Source: Stakelama flava (GTDB taxonomy: Bacteria > Pseudomonadota > Alphaproteobacteria > Sphingomonadales > Sphingomonadaceae). From it: DNA of 64,000 nt. The stretch is from assembly GCF_019351405.1 (NCBI RefSeq), contig NZ_JAHWZX010000004.1:124001-188000 (forward strand). Direction: 5' to 3'. The translations under genes were made by a program, and so were the position numbers. Position 1 is the stretch's first letter. The number at the start of each line of letters is the position of its first letter. The notes beneath the pieces were generated by a model. It ran no database searches, was not told where the DNA came from, and worked only from the letters and a program-made list of their open reading frames with translations. Shown here one piece after another: positions 17,147 to 25,467 of the stretch.

Positions 17147-17665
17147 TCAGAAAAGCTCGATCTCGCCGCCATGTTCGGGCGTCGGGTCGGGTTTGGGCGG
17201 CGGCGGGGCGTCGGAGACGCAGCGTGCGCGGATCTTCCCGTCGAACGGGCGGAACTCCACCTTACGCGCGCGCGTGCCGCCAGTGTCGACATGGCCGATG
17301 GCTATCCCTTCGGTCTCCAGAAAGCGCTTGGCGAAGGCCGCGTTCGCCGTCCCGATCCCGCCAAGCCCGGCGATGATATTTGCGCCGCCATACAGGTGCG
17401 CGCGCAGGTTCTGGCGGTTCGCCCCTGCTTTCATCGTCGCGTTGATAAGCACTTCCATCGCGTGCACACCGTACCGCTGCAAATCCAGTTCGCTCAGCGT
17501 GTGTTCGGGGCTGGGTTCGCCCAGCAGGAAGTGATTCATCCCGCCAAGCCGCGCCTCGGCATCGTGCAGGCACACCGCGATGCAGGAGCCGAGCAGCGTC
17601 GAAATGACGGTGTCGGCGTCCTTCACTACGGCATGTTCGCCCTGGATGATCGGGATCGTGCGCAA
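17147..17665 (-). CDS. cheD: Chemoreceptor glutamine deamidase CheD
   Basis: 172 aa from a TTG start at 17665 (GAGGAAG about 9 nt upstream). The family's catalytic residues are visible: Thr19, Cys28 in TLLGSCIAVCLHD, and His45 in GGMNHFLL. CheD deamidates receptor glutamines and so adjusts adaptation. A proline-rich acidic tail (about 148-172) is unusual but is not in the catalytic core. Lies between cheY and the unknown 111-aa gene in the che block. Confidence 0.93.
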   Translation of the reverse strand: MRTIPIIQGEHAVVKDADTVISTLLGSCIAVCLHDAEARLGGMNHFLLGEPSPEHTLSELDLQRYGVHAMEVLINATMKAGANRQNLRAHLYGGANIIAGLGGIGTANAAFAKRFLETEGIAIGHVDTGGTRARKVEFRPFDGKIRARCVSDAPPPPKPDPTPEHGGEIELF

Positions 17666-17678
17666 CGCTGGTGCTTCC

Positions 17679-18068
17679 TCAGGTAAGCGCGCCGAAGACG
17701 CGTTCGATCTTCTCCTTCAGCGCCGCCGGGGCGAAGGGTTTGACCAGATAGTTGTTGACGCCCAGCGCAGCCGCTTTCTGCACCACCTCCCGGTCGGAGG
17801 AACCGGTCAGCATGATGAACACGGTTTTGGCGAGAACGTCGTCCTTGCGCACCGCTTCCAGAAAGGCGAGGCCGTCCATTTCCGGCATGTTGTAGTCGGA
17901 GATGACGAGGTGGACCCGATCGGTCTTGATGGCGGGAAGTGCCTCGGTCGCCGTCGGCTTGTCCCGTACATCCTTGAAACCGAAATCCTGCAACGCGCGA
18001 CGGATCATCGCTCGCATACTGGCCTGGTCGTCCACGACCATCACCCGGATTTGAGAGGCAGCAGGCAT
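17679..18068 (-). CDS. CheY-like response regulator (copy 1)
   Basis: 129 aa, a single receiver domain with the acidic pair VVDDQ near residue 12, phosphoacceptor Asp in LVISDYNMPEMDG near residue 58, and the conserved Lys in NNYLVKPFAP. No output domain. It ends the cheR-cheB-cheY run, starting just after the cheB stop. A motor-binding CheY or a phosphate sink are both possible; the che block carries a second CheY-like gene at 22716. Confidence 0.9.
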   Translation of the reverse strand: MPAASQIRVMVVDDQASMRAMIRRALQDFGFKDVRDKPTATEALPAIKTDRVHLVISDYNMPEMDGLAFLEAVRKDDVLAKTVFIMLTGSSDREVVQKAAALGVNNYLVKPFAPAALKEKIERVFGALT

Positions 18069-19118
18069 TCAACGCTCCCGATTCTGGCCGCTGCAGGCGG
18101 ACAGGATTGATCCCGCCATACCGGACAGACTGATTTCAGATTGCACCGCGCCCAGCTCCAGCGCCGCGCGTGGCATTCCCCAGACGACGCAGCTTTCGCG
18201 CGTCTGGCCAAAGGTCGGCGCGCCCGCCTGCCGCATTTCCAGCAGCCCTTGCGCGCCATCCGCGCCCATCCCGGTCAATAGCGCACCGACCGAGGGTGCG
18301 CCGCTGCTCGCGACGGAGCGGAAAAGGGTATCGACCGAGGGACGATGTCCGCCGACCGGATCGCTTTCGATCAGTCGGACGTGCCCGCCAAGGCCACCGT
18401 GAAGCGTCATGTGATGTGTGCCTCCCGGTGCAATATAGACGGTTCCCGGCACGATCGGCTGGCCATCGCGCGCTTCGACGATATTCGGCGGGCAGGACCG
18501 GTTGAGCCGGTCGGCGAAACTGCCGGTAAAGGCCGCCGGCATGTGCTGGACGACCAGGGTCGGCGGGCAGTTTTCGGGAAAGGACGACAGGACGTGGAAC
18601 AGTGCTTCTACGCCGCCGGTCGATGCGCCGATCGCGATGATGACGTCGCGAAACTTGCCGCCATGGCCAGGTCCGTTCGCATGGCCGTGTGCAGGCGCGG
18701 GTTCACGCGCAGGGCGCGTGCTCGACCGGGCTGCATTCTTCACCGTCCGGCAAAGCAGCGCAGCGCTCGCCTCGAGTTCGGCCGGTCCGCCGGTGGGTTT
18801 GGCGATACAATCGACCGCACCCAGGCGAAGCGCCTCGATCGTGACCTCGGCCCCCGCGGCGGTGAGCGAGGAGCACATCACCACCGGCATCGGGCGCAGT
18901 CGCATGATGCGTTCGAGGAAGGACAGGCCGTCCATTCCCGGCATTTCGACATCCAGCGTGATGACGTCGGGGTTCAACTCCTTGATCATCGTCCGCGCGC
19001 TATGCGGTTCGGGCGCCATGCCGACGACCTCGATTTCCGGGTCGGACTTGAAAATATGGGCGAGCGTCGCGCGGATCGCCGCGCTGTCGTCCACGATAAG
19101 GGTGCGGACCGGCTGCAT
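18069..19118 (-). CDS. cheB: Chemotaxis methylesterase/deamidase CheB
   Basis: 349 aa from the ATG at 19118, which overlaps the cheR stop. An N-terminal receiver (LIVDDSAAIRA, phosphoacceptor in VITLDVEMPGMDG) is joined by an Ala/His/Gly-rich linker to the CheB catalytic domain, with Ser in IAIGASTGGVEAL, His in VVQHMPAAFTG and Asp in GMGADGAQG. It removes methyl groups from chemoreceptor glutamates and provides feedback when phosphorylated by CheA. Confidence 0.96.
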   Translation of the reverse strand: MQPVRTLIVDDSAAIRATLAHIFKSDPEIEVVGMAPEPHSARTMIKELNPDVITLDVEMPGMDGLSFLERIMRLRPMPVVMCSSLTAAGAEVTIEALRLGAVDCIAKPTGGPAELEASAALLCRTVKNAARSSTRPAREPAPAHGHANGPGHGGKFRDVIIAIGASTGGVEALFHVLSSFPENCPPTLVVQHMPAAFTGSFADRLNRSCPPNIVEARDGQPIVPGTVYIAPGGTHHMTLHGGLGGHVRLIESDPVGGHRPSVDTLFRSVASSGAPSVGALLTGMGADGAQGLLEMRQAGAPTFGQTRESCVVWGMPRAALELGAVQSEISLSGMAGSILSACSGQNRER

Positions 19119-19990
19119 CAGTGCGCTCCCGCCAGGCGATAGATCGTGTTGCCGCACGGCGTCATCTTTTCCGCCGCCGGGCCGATCAGCCGCTCCGAAT
19201 GACCGATATACAGGAACCCGTCGGGCTTCAGCATGTCGACCAGCTTCGCTTCCAGTTCCGCTTTGGCATCGTCGTCGAAATAGATCATGACGTTGCGGCA
19301 GAAGATCGCGTCATAGCGCATCCGCATCGGCCATTGATGGAACAGGTTCAGCACTCTGGCGGTGACGAGCGCCCGAACGGCCGGCGCCATGCGATAGCCG
19401 CCGTCCTCCTGCTGCATCCACAGGTTGCGATAGGCGTCGGGAACCGGCGCGACGGTGGATTCGGAATACAGCGCTTCACGCGTTGCGTTCACCACCGGTT
19501 CCGAAAGGTCGGTGGCGAGAAGCTTCACATCGCGCCCGTTCATCCATTGGGCGTGCGAACGATCGGTGCCCAGCAGGCACATCGCGATGGTGTAGACCTC
19601 TTCCCCGCTGGAACAGGCCGACGACCAGATCCGAACCGGCGTGCGGCTGGTATCGGCCTTCAGGCGCGGCAGCAATTCTTCGCGCAAATGGTCGAAATGA
19701 TGATCCTCGCGAAAGAAATGGGTGTGGTTGGTTGTCAGCGCGGTGACCATTTCACGCCGTTCGTCCGCATCCGCCTCGACCATATCCAGATACGCCTTGA
19801 ACCCGGCCAGGCCATGTTTGCGCAGCCGACGGCTGAGGCGCGAATGGACAAGTGTCTTCTTGACCTCGGTCAGGTGGATCCGGGCGTCGGACTGCATGAT
19901 CCGTGCGACCCGAGCGAAATCGGCGTCGCCAAGCGCGGGTGCGCCGTCGGAGAGCGCGGTGCCATTGGAATCGGGGGCGAGACTCGCCAT
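19118..19990 (-). CDS. cheR: Chemoreceptor methyltransferase CheR
   Basis: 290 aa. The N-terminal helical domain (about 22-90) precedes a SAM-binding methyltransferase domain with RIWSSACSSGEEVYTIAM and FCRNVMIYFD. CheR methylates receptor glutamates using S-adenosylmethionine. The chemoreceptor at 37492-39441 ends in an acidic, aromatic tail that may recruit it. Located 3 nt after cheW and overlapping cheB. Confidence 0.96.
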   Translation of the reverse strand: MASLAPDSNGTALSDGAPALGDADFARVARIMQSDARIHLTEVKKTLVHSRLSRRLRKHGLAGFKAYLDMVEADADERREMVTALTTNHTHFFREDHHFDHLREELLPRLKADTSRTPVRIWSSACSSGEEVYTIAMCLLGTDRSHAQWMNGRDVKLLATDLSEPVVNATREALYSESTVAPVPDAYRNLWMQQEDGGYRMAPAVRALVTARVLNLFHQWPMRMRYDAIFCRNVMIYFDDDAKAELEAKLVDMLKPDGFLYIGHSERLIGPAAEKMTPCGNTIYRLAGAH

Positions 19991-19993
19991 GGC

Positions 19994-20518
19994 TCAGGCG
20001 GCCAGATCAAGGTGGCGGGTGATCGCCAGCGCGTCGAGATCGAGCAGCAGGACCATCGAATGGGTGTCCTCGCCGCCATCGGTCGCGCGCTGGGGCACCT
20101 GAACCAGACCGGAAATCACATTCGCTTCCTGAATTTCAACATCGGGCGCGGGCTGGATCGCATTTTGCTGAATGACGACGATGTCATTCACCTCGTCGAT
20201 AAGGAACCCTGCCTGCTTTCCCGAAATCGCGACGACCAGCACGCATGAGCGCGGATGGATGACGCTGGGTTCCCAGCCCAGCCGTTCGGCCAGACCGACA
20301 ATGGGGATCACCGTGCCGCGCAGGTTGCTGACGCCCAGAATATAGCTGGGCACGCTGGGCAACGGGGTGGGCGCGGCCCATTCGCGGATTTCGATCAGGG
20401 AGCGCATATCGATGCCGAACACCTGATCGCCCAGCGCGAAGGTGACGATCTTCATTTCGCCGGCAGTGTCCATGTCCGAAGGCGTTTTGTTTTCGGAAGC
20501 AAGGGTCAGGTCGTTCAT
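19994..20518 (-). CDS. cheW: Chemotaxis coupling protein CheW
   Basis: 174 aa. CheW domain from about residue 22 (IVTFALGDQVFGIDMRSLIE) with the conserved NLRGTVIPIVGLAERLG and GFLIDEVNDIV. The first 20 residues are a polar extension. It links chemoreceptors to CheA. The ATG overlaps the cheA stop (ATGA), indicating translational coupling. Confidence 0.95.
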   Translation of the reverse strand: MNDLTLASENKTPSDMDTAGEMKIVTFALGDQVFGIDMRSLIEIREWAAPTPLPSVPSYILGVSNLRGTVIPIVGLAERLGWEPSVIHPRSCVLVVAISGKQAGFLIDEVNDIVVIQQNAIQPAPDVEIQEANVISGLVQVPQRATDGGEDTHSMVLLLDLDALAITRHLDLAA

Positions 20519-22719
20519 GCCGCAATTCCTCTCATCTGGGCACGGGTTTGATGAAGCGAGGGCGCCGTCAGGGCATCCACGTCGAGAATGAGTGCGATGG
20601 AGCCGTCGCCCAGGATGGTCGCGCCGCCCAGACCGCGGATCGGGTAGAGATTTTCTTCCAGGCTCTTGATCACCACCTCGCGGCGGTCGTCGATCGTGTC
20701 GACCAGCAGACCGACCTGCCCCTCGGCATCGTTTTCGACGACGACGATCAGGCTGTCCTCGATCGGCCGCCGTTCACCGCGTTCCAGTCCGAACATACGG
20801 GGCAGGCGACGGACCGGGATGTACTGGCCGCGCACCTCGATCACCTCGCTGTCGGGCGTGGTCGAACGGACCTGATCGGGTTCGGGTTGGAGCGTTTCGA
20901 CCACCGTGGCGAGCGGCAGGACGAAGCGCTGCCCGCCCAGCCGGACGACCATCCCGTCGAGAATGGCGAGCGTCAGCGGCAGGACCAGGGTGAACGTCGT
21001 ACCCTTGCCGGGGACCGAACTGATATCGACGCGGCCGCCCAGCGCTTCCACGTTCGAACGAACAACGTCCATGCCGACACCGCGGCCGGATATGTTCGAT
21101 ATTGTTTCGGCGGTCGAAAAGCCGGGCGCGCAGATAAGCTGGTCGATCTCTTCGTCGGTCAGGTTCGCATCCGGGGCGATCAGGCCGCGTTCGACCGCCT
21201 TGCCGCGAACGCGGACGCGATCGATGCCGCGGCCGTCATCAGCGACCGTCACGATGATTCGCGCGCCTTTCTGTTCGGCCGAAAGGGTGACGGTGCCCGC
21301 TTCGGGCTTTCCGACGCGAACGCGTTCCTCAGGCGTTTCCAGCCCGTGATCGACGGCGTTACGGATCAGATGAGTCAACGGGTCGCCGATCTTTTCGATG
21401 ACGCCCTTGTCGACTTCGGTCGTTTCGCCGAAGGTTTCGAGGTCGATGATCTTGCCGGTTTCGGCGTGCAGATCGCGCAGCATCCGGGGGACGCGGCTGA
21501 ATGCCTGGCGGATCGGCTGCGCGCGCAGGCTCATCACATTGTCCTGTATCTCGCGGGTCAGCCGGGCGAGTTCGGGCAGTTCGACGCGTTCCTGGTCCTC
21601 CGAATCGAGCCGGTCGGATAGGATCGAGTTGCGGATGACCAGTTCGCCGACCAGATTCAGCAGCATGTCCAGCTTCGTCAGGTCGACGCGGATCGTCTGC
21701 GATCCGTGATCGGGCGCGCGCGCATCCGATACCGGACGGGCCTTCGGTTTGGCAGGAGCCGGCTCGGCCGCTGCCAGGGCGGGGGCCGGTGTCGGCTCCG
21801 CAGGAACGGGCGCCTGCGGCTCCGGCGCTTCCTGCGCGCTATCGCTGACCGGATCAGCGGTGGGTTCTTCGGGGGGGGGCTCGCGCTCGATGACGATCAG
21901 CGAATCGGGCGGTACAAAGTCGAAGGCATCGTGAATACGCGCTTCGTCGCACCATTCGGGAAGTTCGAGCGTCCAGCTGACATAGCCATTTTCGGGATCG
22001 AGTTCACGAAGCGGGGGGAGGGCGCTGGCGTCATAGCCAGTGACCCGGCCGCCAAGCTCTTCCAGTTCGCGGATGACCAGCATCGGCTCTGCGCCGTTCG
22101 CCATGGCATCGTTCGAGGGACCGAAACGGACGTGCCAGCCGGGGGCTGCGTCTTTCTCCGCAGCGGCCGCCGGTTTCACGTCGAGATCGGGCAGATCGAT
22201 CGGTGCGCCGTCAAGCGCGTCGAAATCGTCGATCGCCACCGCCACGGGTTCGAACCCGAACGGATCGTCATCCTCAACGGCGACCGGCTCCGGTTCGGCT
22301 ACGGGCGCCGGCGCAGGCGTTGGCGCAGATGCTCCGCCAGCGTTCAGGATGGCATCGAGCGCGGCAAGCGATCCGCTGTCGTCGGGCGTGGCGATCGTGC
22401 CCTGCGCAGCGGCGACATGATCGGACAGGACGTCGAGCGCGGTGAGCATCACCGCCACCGTTTCGGGCGGGGCCGCGATTCGTTCGGCGCGCACTTCGTC
22501 GAGCAGGTTTTCGAAGCGATGGGCAAAGGCGGTCAGCGCGCTATGACCGAACGCTCCGGCGCCGCCCTTGATCGAATGGACGGCGCGAAAGACCGCAGCG
22601 ATCGTTTCGGAAGACGTGTCGCCATCCTGCATCGCCGACAGGCCCCTTTCGGCCGCCGTCAGCCCTTCGGCGCATTCTTCAAAGAAGATCGCCTGAATTT
22701 CGTCGAGTTCGTCGCTCAT
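20515..22719 (-). CDS. cheA: Chemotaxis histidine kinase CheA
   Basis: 734 aa from the ATG at 22719, which overlaps the preceding cheY stop (ATGA); another ATG lies two codons upstream. The order is: HPt domain with phosphoacceptor His in RAVHSIKGGAGAFGH (near 47), an acidic Ala/Pro/Glu-rich linker with a middle domain (about 200-290), dimerisation (GELVIRNSIL), ATPase with LIRNAVDHGLETPEER, ADDGRGID and SGRGVGMDVV, and a C-terminal CheW-like regulatory domain. It phosphorylates CheY and CheB in response to receptors. Confidence 0.96.
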   Translation of the reverse strand: MSDELDEIQAIFFEECAEGLTAAERGLSAMQDGDTSSETIAAVFRAVHSIKGGAGAFGHSALTAFAHRFENLLDEVRAERIAAPPETVAVMLTALDVLSDHVAAAQGTIATPDDSGSLAALDAILNAGGASAPTPAPAPVAEPEPVAVEDDDPFGFEPVAVAIDDFDALDGAPIDLPDLDVKPAAAAEKDAAPGWHVRFGPSNDAMANGAEPMLVIRELEELGGRVTGYDASALPPLRELDPENGYVSWTLELPEWCDEARIHDAFDFVPPDSLIVIEREPPPEEPTADPVSDSAQEAPEPQAPVPAEPTPAPALAAAEPAPAKPKARPVSDARAPDHGSQTIRVDLTKLDMLLNLVGELVIRNSILSDRLDSEDQERVELPELARLTREIQDNVMSLRAQPIRQAFSRVPRMLRDLHAETGKIIDLETFGETTEVDKGVIEKIGDPLTHLIRNAVDHGLETPEERVRVGKPEAGTVTLSAEQKGARIIVTVADDGRGIDRVRVRGKAVERGLIAPDANLTDEEIDQLICAPGFSTAETISNISGRGVGMDVVRSNVEALGGRVDISSVPGKGTTFTLVLPLTLAILDGMVVRLGGQRFVLPLATVVETLQPEPDQVRSTTPDSEVIEVRGQYIPVRRLPRMFGLERGERRPIEDSLIVVVENDAEGQVGLLVDTIDDRREVVIKSLEENLYPIRGLGGATILGDGSIALILDVDALTAPSLHQTRAQMRGIAA

Positions 22720-23081
22720 GGGCATACACGGCGCACGGCCGCCCCCAATTTGGTCGGTTCAAAGGGTTTGGTGATCCATCCGGTCGCGCCGGCGGAACGG
22801 GCGCGCGATTTCTTTTCGTCCGAAAATTCGGTCGATAGCACCAGAATGGGGGTGCCGCGGAAATCGGTGATGCCGCGCACCGCCTCTATCAGTTCAAATC
22901 CGTCCATCTCCGGCATGTTGATGTCGGTGATGAGCAGGTCGGGACGCACTTCATGCATCCGCTCAAGCCCGTGCTTGCCGTCATTGGCGCTTTCGATGCG
23001 ATACCCCTGCGCGGTGAGGGTGGCCTTGAGCAGCATCCGCATGCTCGCGGAATCATCGACGGTCAGGATCAGCTTGCTCAC
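22716..23081 (-). CDS. CheY-like response regulator (copy 2)
   Basis: 121 aa, single receiver domain: LTVDDSASMRM, phosphoacceptor Asp in LLITDINMPEMDG and Lys in GWITKPFEPTK. The GTG start at 23081 overlaps the STAS gene stop (GTGA). It sits immediately upstream of cheA, the position common for CheY of type Fla chemosystems. Probably the motor-binding CheY, but roles of the two copies cannot be separated here. Confidence 0.9.
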   Translation of the reverse strand: MSKLILTVDDSASMRMLLKATLTAQGYRIESANDGKHGLERMHEVRPDLLITDINMPEMDGFELIEAVRGITDFRGTPILVLSTEFSDEKKSRARSAGATGWITKPFEPTKLGAAVRRVCP

Positions 23082-23410
23082 GATTTTATTTCCTCTTCGG
23101 TAGCAAGGCCCAGCGGGCCGGCAAGACCCAGCGCCTCGATCCTGGTTCTGAAGGCAGGGCTGGCATTGATGATGGTGAACGGATGCCCGTTGGCGTCGGC
23201 TTCGGCGCGTCCGGCCAGCAACAGCTGAACCATCGCCTGGCCGACGCTTTCGACCTCGCCCGCGTCGACGATCACCTCTCCACCCAGATCGGTGGCGAGG
23301 ACGAGGCGGACCTTCAGTTCCTCTCCGTTCACGGTGGAGCCGTTGACGGGCAGCACGATCGTATCGATCGCGTCGGCTGAACCGTCAGGCAGGTTGGGCA
23401 GCAAGGTCAC
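23078..23410 (-). CDS. STAS-domain protein between motA and cheY
   Basis: 110 aa from a GTG at 23410, supported by GAGGAGG about 7 nt upstream; the longer frame overlaps motA and is unlikely to be translated. Residues about 20-100 show a STAS-like pattern (IVLPVNGSTVNGEELKVRLV, VIVDAGEVESVGQAMVQLLL), like small anti-anti-sigma-type or Che-associated STAS proteins. The usual phosphorylatable Ser/Thr cannot be assigned with confidence (VES is at the expected site). It overlaps the motA end by 26 nt. Confidence 0.72.
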   Translation of the reverse strand: MTLLPNLPDGSADAIDTIVLPVNGSTVNGEELKVRLVLATDLGGEVIVDAGEVESVGQAMVQLLLAGRAEADANGHPFTIINASPAFRTRIEALGLAGPLGLATEEEIKS

Positions 23411-24269
23411 TCTTGGCCTCCTCGAGCGCGTTTTCCAGTTCCTGGAATGTTGGGGCGTAATCGGTCGGCGCCGCGCGCCGGGCGATCTCGACCGCGACCT
23501 GGGTCGGCATGCCCTGGGCATGTGCGACGATCGCGGTTTTGATGATGAAGAAAGGTTTCACGTCGTCGGCGATCACCTGCTGCAGCTTTTGCGCCAGGGG
23601 GCCGACGAAACAGTAGGACAGCAGCACACCCAGAAAGGTGCCGACTAGCGCGCCGCCGATCATCGCGCCCAGAATTTCCACAGGCTGGTCGATCGATCCC
23701 ATCGTCTTGATGACGCCCAACACGGCGGCGACGATGCCGAGCGCCGGCAGCCCGTCCGCCATTTGCTGCAATGCGTGCTGCGGGTGCATTTCATGCGCGA
23801 TGTGCGCTTCGATATCGTTTTCCATCGCTTCGGCGATCTGGTGCGGATCTTCGAAGCTGAGCGTCATCATGCGCAGATAGTCGCACACGAACGCGACAAG
23901 GTGATGGTTGGCCAGAATGCGCGGATACCGGGCGAAGATTTCGCTTTCCTCCGGCGCGTCGAGATGCGGCTCCAGCGTTACCGCGCCGCCCTTTTTGAAC
24001 GTGGCCAGCAACGCGAACATCAGCGTCAGCAAATCCTGATAGTCGCTGTGTTTCCAGCGGCTGCCCTTGAACGAACGCATCACGCCGCGCCCGGCGGCTT
24101 TCACCACCGACATCGGGTTCGACACCAGAAAAGCGCCGATCGCCGCTCCGCCGATCGCCATCATTTCGTGCGGAAGCGCGTGCAGCACGACCTCCATCTT
24201 GCCGCCGGCCCAGATGAAGCTGCCGAACACGCAGGCAAGAATAATGATGAAGCCTACGCCATTTAGCAT
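23385..24269 (-). CDS. motA: Flagellar stator protein MotA
   Basis: 294 aa with four membrane helices: two near the N-terminus (FIIILACVFGSFIWAG and an Ala/Gly-rich second helix) and two at about 178-232 (GLPALGIVAAVLGVIKTMG, carrying the conserved proline, and IGGALVGTFLGVLLSYCFVG). A cytoplasmic loop with RYPRILANHHLVAFVCDYLR matches the torque-generating region. It forms the proton channel with MotB. First gene of the long motA-che-motB block; TATAAT at 24319 lies 50 nt before its ATG. Confidence 0.96.
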   Translation of the reverse strand: MLNGVGFIIILACVFGSFIWAGGKMEVVLHALPHEMMAIGGAAIGAFLVSNPMSVVKAAGRGVMRSFKGSRWKHSDYQDLLTLMFALLATFKKGGAVTLEPHLDAPEESEIFARYPRILANHHLVAFVCDYLRMMTLSFEDPHQIAEAMENDIEAHIAHEMHPQHALQQMADGLPALGIVAAVLGVIKTMGSIDQPVEILGAMIGGALVGTFLGVLLSYCFVGPLAQKLQQVIADDVKPFFIIKTAIVAHAQGMPTQVAVEIARRAAPTDYAPTFQELENALEEAKSDLAAQPA

Positions 24270-24318
24270 GATGTCGAACGGTCCCCTGGTGCTACGCCGT
24301 CAAGCGTCGATAGCTGGG

Positions 24319-24324
24319 ATTATA
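24319..24324 (-). promoter_or_regulatory. TATAAT hexamer upstream of motA-che block
   Basis: Minus-strand reading CCGTCCTATAATCCC, 50 nt before the motA ATG, in the 196 bp gap shared with flaF. It is the closest match to a consensus -10 among the recurrent hexamers. On the plus strand TAGAAT (24431-24436) is similarly placed 29 nt before flaF. No -35 consensus at 17 bp was recognised for either. Confidence 0.45.
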
Positions 24325-24465
24325 GGACGGGGCGGCAATGCCCGGACGCGGGCGTCATGCTTTTGGTGCGCCCGCGAATTAACTGTTGTGATCGCTGTGT
24401 GTCCGCGGCGACCGGCGGGGGCGAGCGTCCTCTAGAATAGGGGCTGAGGCCAACGAGGAAGGTTC

Positions 24466-24825
24466 ATGTCGCTCAACGCCTATCAACGCACCCGCACTTT
24501 GGCCGAAACCCCGCGCGCAACCGAGCGTCGCCTGATTGGTCAGATTACCGGCGAATTGTTCAGCGCACACGAAGCGGGGCTGACCGGTGCGCGGCTGATG
24601 CCTGCGCTGCATCGCAATCGTGAAATGTGGAACACCTTCGCCGCGCTTTGCGGTGGGCCGGGCAATACCTTGCCGGACGAAGTGCGCGCGTCGATCGTTT
24701 CGATCGGCTTGTGGGTCGACCGCTATACCAGCAAGGTCGTTTCGGGCGAGGAATCGATCGAACCGCTGATCGACGTCAACCGTTCGATTCTGGAAGGCCT
24801 GTCGGAAGAAGTGCTCGCGGCCTGA
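24466..24825 (+). CDS. flaF: FlaF flagellin synthesis regulator
   Basis: 119 aa, ATG preceded by GAGGAAGG. Matches FlaF: LNAYQRT at the N-terminus, ATERRLIGQITGELFSA and SIVSIGLWVDRYTSKV. In Caulobacter FlaF is required for flagellin production or export and works against the translational repressor FlbT, which is encoded at 32488-32880. Monocistronic; divergent from motA and convergent with the FixJ-like gene. Confidence 0.93.
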   Translation: MSLNAYQRTRTLAETPRATERRLIGQITGELFSAHEAGLTGARLMPALHRNREMWNTFAALCGGPGNTLPDEVRASIVSIGLWVDRYTSKVVSGEESIEPLIDVNRSILEGLSEEVLAA

Positions 24826-24849
24826 CGGTTCGCGGGCTGGCCCGTCCGT

Positions 24850-25467
24850 TCAGGGGACGGGCACCATTCCCGCGGCGAAGGCAACGCGCAGCGCTTCCGA
24901 AAGACTGCCAACGCCCAGCTTTTCCATCATGTTCGCGCGATAGATTTCAACTGTGCGCGGCGACAGGTCGAGATCGTGGGCGATCACCTTGTTCGCGCGG
25001 CCTTCGATCAGGCCCATCAACACGTCGCGCTCGCGCGGGCTGAGCCGATCGATCCGGTCGGTCGCGGCCTTCAGCCGTTCCTGCTGCCCTGTATCGCTTT
25101 CGAACCGTTTGAACGCTGCTTCGACGACGCGCAGCAGGTGATAGGGATCATAGGGCTTTTCCAGAAAATCGACTGCGCCGGCCTTCATCGCCTGAACCGC
25201 GACCGAGACATCGCCCTGGCCGGTCAGGATCACTGCCGCGAAACGGGAACGCTGTTCGCCGAGCAGGCGGAGCACGTCCAGCCCGTTGCTGCCGGGCATA
25301 TGATAGTCGAGCAACAGGACGCCGCCATCCTCCGGCTCGATACTTTCCAGAAAATCGTCGCCCGATCGAAAGACGCGAATCTGATGTTCGGGTCTTTCCG
25401 ACAGCAGCCCCTGCAGCGAACCGCGTACCGGATCGTCGTCGTCAACGATGTAGACGCTACGCATCAT
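24850..25467 (-). CDS. FixJ-family two-component response regulator
   Basis: 205 aa. The receiver domain (1-120) has VDDDDPVRG, phosphoacceptor Asp54 (LLLDYHMPGSNG) and Lys in DFLEKPYDP. A LuxR-type helix-turn-helix follows (about 140-200: LSPRERDVLMGLIEGRANKV, LSPRTVEIYRANMMEKLGV). This is the FixJ/NarL class of DNA-binding regulators. It overlaps the 3' end of the cognate kinase gene by four bases. Its targets are unknown; the setting in a flagellar island makes motility control possible. Confidence 0.9.
   Translation of the reverse strand: MMRSVYIVDDDDPVRGSLQGLLSERPEHQIRVFRSGDDFLESIEPEDGGVLLLDYHMPGSNGLDVLRLLGEQRSRFAAVILTGQGDVSVAVQAMKAGAVDFLEKPYDPYHLLRVVEAAFKRFESDTGQQERLKAATDRIDRLSPRERDVLMGLIEGRANKVIAHDLDLSPRTVEIYRANMMEKLGVGSLSEALRVAFAAGMVPVP

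Noticed and set aside
21706-23103. 465-codon plus-strand frame opposite cheA and cheY
   Set aside because: Antisense to clearly recognisable chemotaxis genes.
24837-24859. GCCCGTCC/GGACGGGC hairpin between flaF and the FixJ-like gene
   Set aside because: Overlaps the regulator's stop codon and lacks a T tract on either strand.
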